Shown here piece by piece: positions 18,142 to 33,605 of a stretch of DNA of 64,000 nt. Location of the stretch: NCBI RefSeq assembly GCF_963583255.1, contig NC_084813.1, forward strand, positions 5,194,001 through 5,258,000, given 5' to 3'. The position numbers were made by a program, and so were the translations under genes. The notes below the pieces were generated by a model. It made no database searches, had not been told where the DNA came from, and worked only from the letters and a program-made list of their open reading frames with translations. Position 1 is the first letter of the stretch. Every line of letters starts with the position of its first letter. The stretch is from Pyrus communis (taxonomy: Eukaryota; Streptophyta; Magnoliopsida; Rosales; Rosaceae).

Positions 18142-19040
18142 GATCTAACTCCATATAAGTGTCCCATCAAGCGTGCCAAAATGTTTTCTCCCTAAATTCG
18201 CCACGGGCCTCGCGGGCATGCCGGGAATTTACTCAAACATGAAATTGGTGGGTGCAAGCATGCCATTACTAGATGCCGCTAGTAGACGAGATCTAAATGA
18301 TTGAGGTTGCGCCTGAATTTGACTTCAAACCAAGAGATTGTGCCATTGAGTGGGAGTGGCTCAAATCAAGGTTCTTTGTTTGCCTTAAAGATAAGGACTT
18401 TACTTATATGGAGTGATGGAACAATATGTAAATGGCAAGGTTGCTGGAAATGTAACTGACAGAGGAAAGTAAATGATTGGTATTGTAAATTGCTTGTAAT
18501 TTAAATGACTGAAAAGGGGTTGTACATGAACTATAAATGAGATCGATACTACTAGTGAGCAGTAGAGCTAATAAACAAGGAAACAATAGACGCTTGGCTA
18601 AAGCTAAATGTCTATAAGGAAGCTGAGAACAATGATCTTGCCCTAAAGAAGCTTGGCCAGCTTGCATTGTGAAATAATATTAAAAGGAGAACTTGCACTT
18701 CCACCACATGTCTCCACCACTTGCAATAAACTAATAATTAAAAGAAGCAAGCTGGCTTCTTTCACATGACATCTATCAGAATGTATGTGTCTTCCCATCC
18801 ACTTGCATTAGGAAAACATGCAATTGTTGTTTAAACAAAACTCTTGGCAAACCTCCACCACCCAAACAATAAGGAAAAACATTATTATAATATCAAACTA
18901 TCCCACTTGCAGCCAAATATCTTTTCAAGTTCAATGTTTTTGTCCCATCATCCTCCATAAGCCATATTTGCCACATTTAGCCCCGAATGGCACATTTTAG
19001 GTGCAAACAAACTCTACATATATATTAACTTATGACTTCG

Positions 19041-19127
19041 TGGATGGAGAGGGATTCGAACCCCTGGTATTCCTATCAATACTTCGGTTTTCAAGACCGA
19101 CTCTTTCAACCGCTCAAACATCCATCC
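19041..19127 (-). tRNA. trnS-UGA: tRNA-Ser(UGA), mitochondrial type, inserted in nuclear DNA
   Basis: Read on the minus strand, the sequence folds as a class II tRNA: acceptor GGATGGA/TCCATCC fully paired, anticodon stem TCGGT/ACCGA with loop CTTGAAA (anticodon TGA at 19091-19093), a long variable arm (GTATT/AATAC) and a T-loop GGTTCGAATCC. The pattern matches plant mitochondrial trnS-UGA rather than the plastid or nuclear gene. The T stem carries an A.C mismatch at its first pair, so the copy may be decaying. No CCA is encoded. Expression from the nucleus is doubtful. Confidence 0.85.
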
Positions 19128-19450
19128 TCTTTGCGCTTTGCTCGCCCTATCTATCCGCACGCTGGTAGGTAGGGGCTTATCTATGTGATTCGCTACGCTT
19201 GCTTGCACATATCGATGGACTCTATTGCCTGCCGGTTAGTGAAACTTTTCCGGTAGTACGAATCACTACGCTTCGCTTGTTTCTATATGATAGTATGCAC
19301 CTTGGTTGCTGTGCTCTCCGTAGGTAATATAAAGAGAGTGAAGAACAAATGATCCTCCAAACAAAAAAATGATTTGAGTCCAACTCAAGCGAGTGAGTGA
19401 AAGGCCTGGCAAGAGAGCGAGTTCAACTCGCGAACGATCGGCAAGAGTAT
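19128..19450. other. Probable mitochondrial DNA insertion (NUMT) beside trnS
   Basis: GC-richer sequence continuing from the tRNA, with the 'CGCTACGCTTGCTTG / CACTACGCTTCGCTTG' style typical of plant mitochondrial intergenic DNA. It ends before a TG/TA/CA dinucleotide tract at about 19455-19490. Organellar origin of this flank is inferred from the tRNA and composition. Confidence 0.5.
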
Positions 19451-20682
19451 ATGTATGCATGTGTGTGTGTGTGTATATATATACACACACATTATTATAA
19501 ACATTGTATCTAATTAATTCAAAGAGTCATATTTCTACGATGCATGAAATCTAAAATTGAGTCTCTTGATATGAATAGCGCACCCATTAATTTTGTTTTA
19601 TGTAATCCATCCTTGATCACTATTTTCTTTTTCAGATTTTCTGTCTTCCCTTACCATAATAACCATCGCTACTTTCTTGTTGTGAGGATATCACATCCCA
19701 TGCTTTGATGGATTTTCTTTTATGAAGATAAATCTATTTCTCAATTCAGATTTCCTTTCTTCAACCCCCACAATCTGTCAATACTTGGTATTGTGAAGAT
19801 ATAGCTACTTTCTTCAAAAACCAATTGGCATTAAGAGAGTATCTCAATTCTTAGAAGCACATGTAAGTTTCCAAAAAGTTTGGATGTGGGACAACATTCC
19901 ACATTCTCAAATGCCCCTCTGTTTGGAGACAGTCTAGTCAAAAACATGAATAACATTTGATGTGGGACGACACTCCATATCTTCAGAAGCCCTATCATGT
20001 TTGGCAACACTCAAACCAAACACGTGAATCATGTAGGAAACTGAAATTCCACTCTAAAATCATTTAGCAATAAGAAAAGTAGTCTAATTCCTTATAATCG
20101 CATTCAAGTCCCTTAATTCTTCAGTGTGAAAACAAAATTAAACAATTTTGATTATGAAACTTTTATGAGTATTATAATATTTGAGTTCAGTACACCAGCA
20201 ACTACCTTCACAAAATATTCTTATGGAGGAAAATCAGATCAAATACAAATCCTTTAGTGTTAGGTACACAATAATCATCAAAGTGTAATAAATCATCAAC
20301 TATCCTAATTAATTTTCAATTTAAAACATCCAAAATTAAAAAAAAAAAAAGAATAATATGTAACCATTAATTTAAAAAAAGAAAAGAAAAGATTTTCAAT
20401 TTTTTAATCTTAACACTATGTTTGGATGTGGAAAATAAACTTGGAATTTAGATAAAAGTCAGAATTTATAAATTGATATGCATCAATTCCCTTGTTTGGA
20501 TTCATAAACATAGAAATTTAGAATTTCTACATGGAAAAAGAACTTGGAATTTAGGACCTCCAATTCCCAAGTTTAAATTCCATATGAATATGTGTCATTT
20601 CCTAATTTCTATAATTGAGAGTTTAAAAATAACAAATTCCGTATTCAATTCCTTTGTTCTTTTAAGTTAGCCAAACAAAAAA

Positions 20683-20966
20683 TGTGACATCCCACATCGC
20701 CCAGGGAAGTGATCCTTAAATGTATATTCTCATCTCTACCTAGTACGAGGCCTTTTGGGAGCTCACTGACTTCGGGTTTCGTAGGAACTCTGAAGTTACG
20801 CGAGAAAGGGGCAAGAGCAATCTCATGATGGGTGACCCACTGGGAAGTTGCTCGTGAGTTCCCAAAAACAAAACCGTGAGGGAGTGGTAAGCCCAAAGCG
20901 GACAATATCGTGTTACGGTGGTGGAGCGGGCCCGGGAAGTGATCCGCCCCGGGCCGGGATGTGACA
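20683..20966 (+). mobile_element. Cassandra solo LTR
   Basis: A 284-bp sequence from TGTGACATCCCACATCGCC to GGGATGTGACA, flanked by AAAAA on both sides (possible 5-bp target duplication). It carries the 5S-rRNA-like domain (about 20744-20863) of the Cassandra TRIM family, with degraded box A (AAGTTACGCG) and box C (TGATGGGTGACC). It lies in the HCT-2 intron. Confidence 0.85.
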
Positions 20967-21798
20967 AAAAAATTCACAAATTATAGAAAATAAAATCCTA
21001 TCATTTCAGTTTCCGTCATTTTAAAATTCTTTAGTAATCTTAAATCTTTTCATCTAAACATAGTGTAAATGTACCCGTTCATATACTTTTTCAATTTTTT
21101 TTTAATCTTAAATGTACTCATTCTTAAATATACCAATTTGTTATATGTAAAATGTACCATTTTTGTGATATAAAATGCACCCTTTTATATATATAATCCA
21201 TTCAAATTTTTTCTAATCCATTTTTAAACTTATATGGGTACATTCTGTTTCGTTGATTTGAGAATATATCTATATCAATTTTTTTGGTACAATAATTTTT
21301 CAGTCAATTTTGATGAATATAACCACAATATATTAGAGAGTATAATTTATTAATAATATTTTTAATCTCATGAATTACGGGTTTTTATTTAAAATCTCAT
21401 TAATATAATCAACTACAAATTTCAATTTTTAATTTAAAATATAATAACTACATAGAAATGCATTATTTCATTAATATTAGGGAATTCGATAAAAAACTAA
21501 AAATCAACAAGGTTCCAGTCAAATAACATTGATAGCTAAGAAGTGCATCCAAATTCTCCTTGAAACAATTGATATAAAGTGCATAAATTTTGAAAGTGTT
21601 AATAACAGTTTTCTTTTTTAATATATACCTGTAATACCAAAATAGAATACGAGGATATCCCAGCAGAGTATCCCAGCAGAGTAATCATCGGCAGGAATGA
21701 GCTTTAGGAAGTCGGGAGTGGGCGTAAAATCGCCAAAATCATCCAGGACGGAGCTGCTTTCTGCCACAACAAAGAGCACTCCCTCCGCGTTGCAATCA

Positions 21799-22197
<399 letters not shown>

Positions 22198-22237
22198 TTA
22201 CTGCAACCAGAAGAAAACCTGAGGAGACCCAATTTTG

Positions 22238-22403
22238 ACTAGGATTCTCTCCCCTTCTCTCCCCTCCTCTTACATTCTCTATTTTGTCTTTCTCTTTCTA
22301 TATAAAATTAATACAGGATGTTGACGCGACTTAACTGTGACGGTTCAAATAGGAGGGGAGGAAAGGGGGGGAGAAAAAAGAGGGAGAGATAATCCTACTC
22401 CAT
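22238..22403. repeat. Palindromic MITE, family A, copy 2
   Basis: Starts TAGGATTCTCTCCCC and ends GGGAGAGATAATCCTAC, with an internal GACGGTTCAAATAGGAG, inverted relative to the copies at 2757 and 35681. It lies in the 5' flank of HCT-2. Confidence 0.6.
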
Positions 22404-22926
22404 TAAAGTAAGGTCAGTCAATGCATGAGCATCTCTATTACAAAGATGGTACAACTAAATGGTAAGAATAACATTTTTGTGTGTGTATATATATATATAT
22501 GTTGTAATTTGAAGGTTTTTGTATGTTATACATTATATATTGCACAAGAGACTTGGTTACACTCTATAGGCAAGGTAGAAGACACAACCTTTTGACCTCC
22601 CATAACACACGCTTAAAACTACTTTACAGCTAAGACAAATCCCTTGAATTAAGGACACAAGACAAATATCCCTTGAATTAAGGACACAAGACAGCTGATG
22701 GAGATTACACTTCTTAGCTGATGTAAACAACCAACCTACAAGAAGTAGCCCAACCTAGTTGACTTGTATCTTCCAATACTCCCCCTTAAGCTGGATCAAA
22801 TGGGTTGAGTGATCCAAGCTTGAACAAAATATGCTGAAAACCAATAGAAGCAAGACTTTTTGTGAAAATATCTGCTAACTGATCATGGCTTCTTGTGTAG
22901 TGGGTATCAATGATATTGGACTGAAC

Positions 22927-23850
22927 CTAGGTGCGAACATAGTGACAATCAACTTTGATATGCTTTAAACGTTTGTGAAACACAGGGTTAGATGCAATGT
23001 GCATTGCAGCTTGATTATCACAAAACATAGACATGGGTTGAGTATGAGAGAAACCCAAATCACCAAGAAGACCTTTAAGCCAAATTAGTTCACAGGCAGT
23101 GGATGCCATGGCACGATACTCAGCCTTTGCGCTAGATCGGGCCACAACACTTTGTTTCTTTCTTTTCTAAGTGACAAGATTGCACCAACAAACGTGCAAA
23201 AACCTGTGGTTGATTTGAGATCAATAAAGTTGCATGCCCAATCAGCATCAGTGTAGCCTATGATTTGTGTATGGTTGTTCTTCTTCATCAAGATGCCCCT
23301 ACCAACTGAGCCTTTGAGATAACGAAGAATGCAATGTACAATCTTCAAGTGAGCTGTATTTGGGGAATGCGTGAATTGATTGATAAGGCTTATGACATAT
23401 GAGATGTCAGGTCTTGTAATGGTAAGATAAATGAGCTTGCCAACCATTCGTTGATAGTAGGTCAAATTTGTGAGTGGCTTTCCTTGAATGTCTAGTTTAA
23501 GGTTGTTGTCCAGTAGGGTGTGAGCTGGTTTGCATGTTGACATTTCAGCTTCTTGAAGGAGATCAAGAACATACTTTCGTTGGTTTAGGAATAAACCTTT
23601 GCTAGAACGAGCCATTTCAATACCCAGAAAATACTTGAGAATACCAAAATCTTTGAGAGCAAATTTGTTGCGAAGATACTTGAGGAAGTGAATCTCAGAT
23701 AGGTTGTCATCGATCAGGATAAGATTGTCAATGTAGATTAGTACAACAAGTTTTCCAGTGGAACCAATACGAATAAAGAGAGATGAATCTGCATTGCTCC
23801 GTTGAAAACCAACATTGAGGGGATGATATCATTTTGACTGGAGATCTATT
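22927..23850 (-). pseudogene. Copia reverse transcriptase C-terminus and RNase H (broken)
   Basis: Only the second half of reverse transcriptase remains; its YVDD box reads YIDN, removing a catalytic Asp. RNase H motifs YTDADWA, SSAKAEYRA and CDNQAA follow at about 23250-22927, with a frameshift near 23150. The palm N-terminal half is missing between the integrase tail (about 23846) and this piece, an internal deletion. Confidence 0.8.
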
Positions 23851-24064
23851 CAAGTGCCAAAGATGTTTCCTGCTCATCAAATTCCTCCTGAACAATGGGA
23901 GCTACTTGGCTTGGAAGGGGCTCTAAGACGTCATGCTTAATGGTACCCAAGTGAGGCATGGGAAAAAGAGGCATGGGAAAAAGATCCATCAAGTGTTCCC
24001 CCTGTCTAGAATAGTTAATTGGACAAGCAAAATAGGGCATGTTTTCATCAAACTTTACATCTCT

Positions 24065-25264
24065 TTAGATCACCAATTTTTTTGTTGTTGGATTGTAACA
24101 TTTATAACCCTTTTGAGTGGATGAATAACCCATAAACACATACTTTGTAGCCTTCGGATCCAACTTGTCTCGATGAGGTGTTTGGACATGAACAAAACAT
24201 GTGCAACCAAATACTCTCAAGTGTGATAGATTTAGAGATTTTCCCTTCAAAATTTCTTGAGGTGATTTGAAATTCAAAACTCTACTTGGTAACTTATTAA
24301 TGAGATAGGCAGCAGTAAGCACTCATTGGGACCAAAACTTCTTTGGCAAATTCATGTGAAACATAAGAGCCCTAGTTTTCTCAAGAAGGTCCCTATTTTT
24401 TCTTTTGGCAATCCCATTTTGTTGGGGTGTTCCAACACAACTTGTTTGATGTAGTATACCTTGTGTGCTCAAATAGTGCGACATCTTATTGGACATATAT
24501 TCAGTGCCGTTATCTGATCTTAAGATATGAATTTTTGACGAAAATTGAGTAGTGACAAGTTTGTGAAAATCTTGGGAAACATCCATAACTTTGCTCTTAA
24601 ATTTCATAAGGTACAACCAAGTGATCCTTGTGAAATCATCCACAAAGGTTACAAAATATATGTATCCATCAAAGGACTTTAAAACTGGTCCCTAAATATC
24701 AGAATGCACGATTTCAAAAGGATTACTACCCCTAGACATAGAAGAAGTAAAGGGTAACCTAGCAAACTTAGACAAGTGACAAACATCACATTGGTTTACA
24801 TTTTTGCATAGGTTAGGAAACAATGAGGTCAAGACCTTCTTAGAGGGGTGTGCTAATCGTTGGTGCCACAAAAAATGTTCTTGAGCTTGGCTTGTACTAA
24901 CTTGAAGAGCTTTGGGTACTTGGATATCCCTGGACACATAATAGAGACCATTTAAATGAAAACCTTCACCAATCTTCTTCTTGGTCACTAAATCCTGAAA
25001 CGGGACATTGCAGGGAGGAAAAATAGCAAGACATTTGAGTGAGTTTGTGAGTTGTCCAACAGATAAAAGCTAGAAAGGAAATGACGGAAAATAGAGAACA
25101 TTTGACTCAACATTGTTGGATATCAAGTTTATTTTCCCTTTCCCTAGAACTGAAGCCCCTTTGCCATTGGAAACTGACACATGAAAAGGTGCGGATATTG
25201 TTTCAAAATTATGTAGGTTTGTAACCTTATTCGTCATGTGATCAGAAGCACCTGAATCTACAAT
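24065..25264 (-). pseudogene. Copia protease end and integrase (broken)
   Basis: After gag comes IVDSGASDHMT, the aspartic protease active-site region, then the GAG-pre-integrase zinc finger (WHQRLAHP ... CDVCHLSK) at about 24988-24692, then the core with VDDFTR and RSDNGTEY at 24643-24323. The third acidic catalytic residue is changed: GIAKRKN stands where copia integrases have AERKN. Stops separate the 24988, 24643 and 24322 frames. Confidence 0.8.
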
Positions 25265-26434
25265 CTAATAATCATGTGCACTACTAACTGAAAGAGCAGT
25301 TGAAAAGGATTTCAGAATACTTGGGATATCTTTGGAAGCAATGTTCTTATTCTCAGCTAGAAAACCTGCAAAATGCCCAAGTAGAGCTGTCTGATTTGAG
25401 GAACCTTCTTCACCATCTCTGACCCTTTGTTTCTTGTGAATGAAGGCTACAAAGTCATTGATCAAAGTTACAGGATTGGCAATGAATTTGGACAGCTCAT
25501 CTGAGGTGGCAGAAGCTGTGAGATTTTCTTTGTGAGGTGAGCCATAAGTAGCCTTTGAGGGAGCCTTGTGATCTCTCAAGAATTTAGGCTTTAATTCTGG
25601 ATGAAGAATCCACCACCTATCCTTTGAGTGGCCACCATTATTACAGTAGCTGCACTTTAGATCCCCTCGCTTTCCTTTGTAACTTCTTTCCTTAATAGAC
25701 TTATAATTGGAAGCATAAGCCCTAGTTTCAGGTAGGTTGGCTTTCACCTCCATGTTCATCACTTTTCTACAATCTTCCTCCCTTTGAATAGTAGCACAGA
25801 TGTTTGAAAAAGAAGGACGGTCAGCGTTCATGAGAATGTGACTTCGAAGGTCTTTAAAGTCTGAACTTAAGGTTGCCAATAGTTGGAATATTTTGTCTTC
25901 TTCAGCTCGTTTCAGCAGCACTTTAGTGTCGAAGGTGTAAGGGCGATAGACATTGAGTTCATTCTACATCGTTGTCAGCATTCCAAGGTGCTGTACAAAT
26001 TATTTCCCTTCCTGTTGCAACCCAGCAATGTCTTTCTTGAGTTGAAAAACTCGAGCATCATTATTCTCATTTCCATACATCTCTTTAAGACTTTTCCAAA
26101 GATGCATGGAAGATTCGACGTAGCTGAAGATCTCAGCAATCTTTCATTCCATAGAGTTGAGCAACCATGACATGACAAGTTGATCTTTGCAGAGCTATAC
26201 CTCATATGTTGGTGACTTAATTTCAGGAATAGGAATGGCTCCATTGATATAGCCGAGTTTCGATTGTCCTCCCAGAGCAAATGTCACAGCTCTTTCCCAT
26301 GGAAGATAATTAAATTCATTTAATAACACTGAACTCAAACGTTGGTTTGGGTTTACATCAGCATCAGACAAGATGGAATAATGAGAAGCATGGGAGCTTT
26401 CTGCTTCCAGATTAACTGAGCTCTCTTCAGCCAA
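25265..26434 (-). pseudogene. Copia gag (broken)
   Basis: Begins at 26434 with MAEESSVNLEAES and the copia-type motif LLNEFNYLPWERA. A stop at 26195 is followed by interrupted similarity until the frame 25921-25265, which holds the zinc knuckle CSYCNNGGHSKDRWW; the last cysteine of CX2CX4HX4C has become Trp. Gag would package the element RNA. The early stop and lost zinc ligand make it non-functional. Confidence 0.8.
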
Positions 26435-26808
26435 TGTAGAAGGTTGAGAAAGAGTTTAACACACGAGGATATATAGAGACAGGCCTGTTAGGGTCACTAC
26501 TATGATACCATGTTGTAATTTGAAGGTTTTTGTATGTTATACATTATATATTGCATAAGAGACTTGGTTACACTATATAGGCAAGGTAGAAGACACAACC
26601 TTCTGACCTCCCATAACACACACCTAAAACTACTTTACAGCTAAGACAAATCCCTTGAATTAAGGACACAAGTTAGATGTTCCTTGAATTAGGGACACAA
26701 GACAGCTAATGGAGATTACACTTCTTAGCTGATGTAAACAGCCAACCTACAAGAAGTAGCCCAACCAAGTTGACTTGTATCTTCCAATAATATATATATA
26801 TATATATA

Positions 26809-29540
26809 TGTTGTAGACCTAATTTATTGAACTGTATTAGTAAGGTTGTTAGGATTTCTCTTATAAAAATAGTGTGTGCAATCTTCATTTAGTGAGTTAA
26901 TACAAATCCTATTTCTCTCTATAAACTCTTTCTCTATAATCTCTTTTGTTTCTCTCTATCATCTTCCTATTCCTCTGTACCAATTCTTTATCTTTTACAA
27001 TGTAGTTAACATGGTATCAGAACCAGACTCATGCTATGGGTTCTGGTGGTCTCTCTTTGTAGTAGTTTACATTTTTTTTTTTCTTAGTGTAGTTTCTTTT
27101 CAATTTCCAATAGATTTTTGGTGCTTCTGCGATTGTTTGTGGGTTGATTTTTCGATGTTTTCTGGTTGATTGTTCTCGTTGGGTTGATCATTATTGGGGA
27201 AACCAGGTAGCAGCCTTGTTGATGACAGACTTGCCATAAAAAAATTGAGATATGTTGGTTCCCGGACCAGCGTTGGCCATGGTTCGTATACAGCGGAGTC
27301 CAACGAGTACTAGGCAGTTGCTATCGGTGTCTAAGCATAATGAATACAGAACGGCAAAGAATTGAAGGACGACAAGCGGATGAAGAAGTTTAAGATCATG
27401 CCGAAGAAGACGAAGGACCAGAACTTGAGCTTGGTGAGCGAGCCGTGCTAGCGGAGATGGTGAATGTATGGCGGGAAGTAAGCTCCTTTCAGTTATTTCT
27501 TGGAGAAATGGGTTGTTTGGATTTCTGGGAAATAGGTCGATGCAAGACTAATTCTTTGCACTATTGATTGAGATCTTGGATTTCTAAATTCTATTTCTGC
27601 AATTTTGATCCGTGCTCTGTTCTCTGGTATGGAAAAACGTTTAGACCTATGTGCAGCCCAAGTGTTTGAGGAAATGTCCAGCTCATAATTTTCATGTGAA
27701 GATCGGTGCAAAGTTTGTTTCAAATCGGAGTTGTTCAAAATGGTGGTGTTTGTCGATGCTGGAGATTCTTTCTTCTTTGCTGGTTTCTTGGGGCTCTGCA
27801 ATTTTTTTCTTTCAAGGTGGGTATTTGAAAAAAATCTGGTTCAGAGGTCTCCTTTCTTTCCCTTAAGATGTTATTTCTTGAAGCAATGGCTATGCGTTTG
27901 GAAACTGCAGACAATCGTGAAATCAGGTCATTTCTTTTCGATTCTCAGTAAAATTGATCAGTTCTTGAGGTTAAAATTTGGGCACAAAGCCACTTCCAGT
28001 CTTTGTAGTTGTTGAAAAGTGTTGAATTGTTTGGAAAATTGTTGAGGCACAAAGCCATATATGTTTCTTGCCTATGAAAATTGTTGATATGTGGAGTTAT
28101 TCAGTTGATATGGAGTCATTCATTTTCTGGGTTCTTCCAGTTGGTTGTGATATTTGCTTTCAAGATTCTTCATTTCAAGATCAGTGTTTGTGATATTTGG
28201 GATATTACAAGTGACAGAGTTATGAATTCCATAGTATGAACCTATGCCTCGTTCTCGTGTCTGTTGGGGCATGCCTTGTCGTGCTGCAGTGGCTTCTTGG
28301 GCATATAGGGCAGCAGCAGGTTCTTGAAACTGAGTGGAGTCTCGGAGGCTCAGGACTGGTGACAGGTGATCAAGAGGTACATAATTTCCATAAGACCAAC
28401 CTAGACCAAGTTCTTCTTGTTGTTGTTCATGCATTCCTTGTGCTGTATCTTTTCTTATCTCAGCCTATAATTTCAGAGTCTAACCAACTCAGTTGTTAGC
28501 ATGAATCTACAGTAAGTCCGGTTATACAATGAAGTTTGAATAAGTTGTAAACGGTAAATCCCACGAAGGATAATTTTGTGATGTGAATAGGTAAATCCCA
28601 CGAAGGGTAGAAGAAGTTGTTAACTGTAAATCCCACGAAGGGTAATCTCGTGTTTTGAGTAGGTAAATCCCACGAAGGGTAATCCTACATAGATGTTGAT
28701 TTTCAGTTGTTGAAATTGTGAAGGCCGATGCCATTGTTCAAAGAAGGTGTTTTTTTTTGTAAAATCCACAATGGGTGATCCTGTGGTGCTATAATTAAGG
28801 CCAATGCCACATTATAGTTTGTTGATTTTTTGTTTTTGTAAATATTAAAGGCCGAAGTCAAGTTGAATGAGGTTGTTGATGGTAAATCCCGCGAAGGGTA
28901 AACCCGCAAGAAATTGTTATAACCGGCATGAGGGTGTGTTACAACTTTACAAGAGGCTGTCATTTAATTGAAGCTCCTGCACAAGGCAAAGGAATATTAG
29001 ACTTTTGGATGTGCTTCCTATTGAGCTTGCAGATTGAGTTTGGGGTAGAATGAGTTTGTTGTAGTGAGTCAGTGAATATATTTGGGGTAGATTGATGTTC
29101 ACTGCTGCTTTGCAGCTTGTATCTGTCATAAAAGGTTCTTGTTGAAATAACACTCGTGCCTTTGCTCTGCAGCTATAACAAACTCTTTATTCAGAAAAGG
29201 TTCGAGAGAATTTCCGTATTTGCAGAATCAAGGTTGCAGTTGGTTCAAGCTGTTCTGTTTTTCTGGGTTTCATAATAGTGATTGTAGATGTTCGTCCAAT
29301 CTCAACTGGGTTTCCCCAGTTGAGATTGAGGGGGAGTATTAAGGGTAAAAGAGTAATACAATTAGTAATATAGTTAGTAAGGTTGTTAGGATTTTTTTAT
29401 AAAAACAGTGTGTGTAATCTTCATTTAGTCAGTTAATACAAATCATATTTCTCTCTTTATAATCTCTTTTGTTTCTCTCTATCATCTTCCTCTTCCTCTT
29501 CCTCTGTACCAATTCTTAATATTTTACAATGTAGTTAACA
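26809..29540 (+). mobile_element. Non-autonomous copia-like LTR element
   Basis: LTRs at about 26809-27011 and 29337-29540 (203-204 bp) end in GTAGTTAACA. The left LTR is followed by the primer-binding site TGGTATCAGAACC and the right one is preceded by the polypurine tract GAGGGGGAG. The 2.3-kb interior holds no gag or pol domain. The left LTR abuts the TA tract into which the 22.5-26.8 kb copia element inserted. It must rely on proteins of a related element. Confidence 0.85.
28553..28681 (+). repeat. Four spaced repeats of a 19-bp word
   Basis: GTAAATCCCACGAAGGGTA (first copy with one change) occurs near 28553, 28591, 28626 and 28663, about 35-38 bp apart, with degenerate copies near 28761 and 28881. 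It lies inside the non-autonomous copia-like element. Confidence 0.8.
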
Positions 29541-30108
29541 TTTAGGATTAGAGAGGGAGAGGGCAGGCGGCAAAAAAGAGAAGAAAGAGAGGTGCCTTTA
29601 TTTATAGTAATAGGATTTCTTTAGTTCTAGTGACTAAGTTTTTTTTTTTTTTTTTTTCGGTTAAGTTGTGTAATTCCCCCTTTTGCTCATGTACCCGAAG
29701 ACGAAGACGCGAATCCCTCCTTTACTCAGAATTATTTCTCTTTTTCCCTTGTTATTGCTCTCTGATTTCCCTTCTTTTTCAGTTATTGTTGCCGATGTTG
29801 GTTTTTTTCTTTTTCCAACCGTGGTTTTTTTTTTTTTTTTTTTACATTTCTCACTCACACATGTTTTAAAACCAAATTACCTATAAGGGTGAGCTGATTT
29901 AAGCTAAGCCACAAAAAATAAAATAATTTTGCTCTAGCCCGTCGCTCATGGGATTCAAACCGATTAAAAAAACTCTTTTATCTTTTATTTCAAGAAAACA
30001 TGGAGGCAACTCAGACAAGAAGTTCACCACAAGAGTACATTACCAATGAAGACACAAACACGTCATTTTTTCAGGCTGATGAACGAATTCTTCACGCATT
30101 TGATTTCC
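29541..30108. other. Region between the LTR element and HCT-3, no gene
   Basis: Contains two poly-T tracts and the likely 3' transcribed flank of HCT-3. Frames here are low complexity or antisense to HCT-3. Confidence 0.4.
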
Positions 30109-33536
<3,428 letters not shown>

Positions 33537-33594
33537 TTAGTAAATTGGTGAAGGCCAGAGATTATTATGCTGTTAGCTTCATGCAATGAGCGCG

Positions 33595-33605
33595 TATTAT
33601 ATAGC
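33595..33605 (-). promoter_or_regulatory. Candidate TATA box of HCT-3
   Basis: On the gene strand GCTATATAATA lies about 62-72 bp before the HCT-3 start codon, a normal spacing for a plant core promoter with a short leader. Confidence 0.55.

Larger units (their letters stand above)
15301..19047 (-). mobile_element. Non-autonomous LTR retrotransposon in HCT-2 intron
   Basis: Direct repeats at 15301-16236 and 18182-19018 start TGTTT.CTCCCTAAATTCG and end near CTCTACA; similarity runs on to about 16265 and 19047, so the outer boundary is not fixed. The only substantial frame is on the minus strand, and the minus-strand sequence next to the 18182 repeat (TGGCACGCTTGATGGGAC) could be a primer-binding site, so the element is read as minus. 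The right-hand repeat lacks about 100 bp present in the left one; the gap is bounded by GCTGA. No protease, reverse transcriptase or integrase is visible in the 1.9-kb interior. Confidence 0.7.
22500..26789 (-). mobile_element. Ty1/copia retrotransposon, decayed
   Basis: LTRs at 22500-22778 and 26511-26789 are both 279 bp and differ at about 14 positions by hand count. Internally, next to the 5' LTR (right side), TGGTATCATAG is an initiator-Met-type primer-binding site, and GGGGGAG precedes the 3' LTR as polypurine tract. The element sits in a TA repeat, which hides the target duplication. Order on the minus strand is gag, integrase, reverse transcriptase/RNase H, the copia order. The interior is about 3.7 kb, and much of the reverse transcriptase is deleted. 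Confidence 0.93.

Noticed and set aside
28553..28681. CRISPR-like array
   Set aside because: Spaced repeats of 19 bp but in a plant LTR element, with irregular spacers and no cas genes; CRISPR does not occur in plant nuclear DNA.
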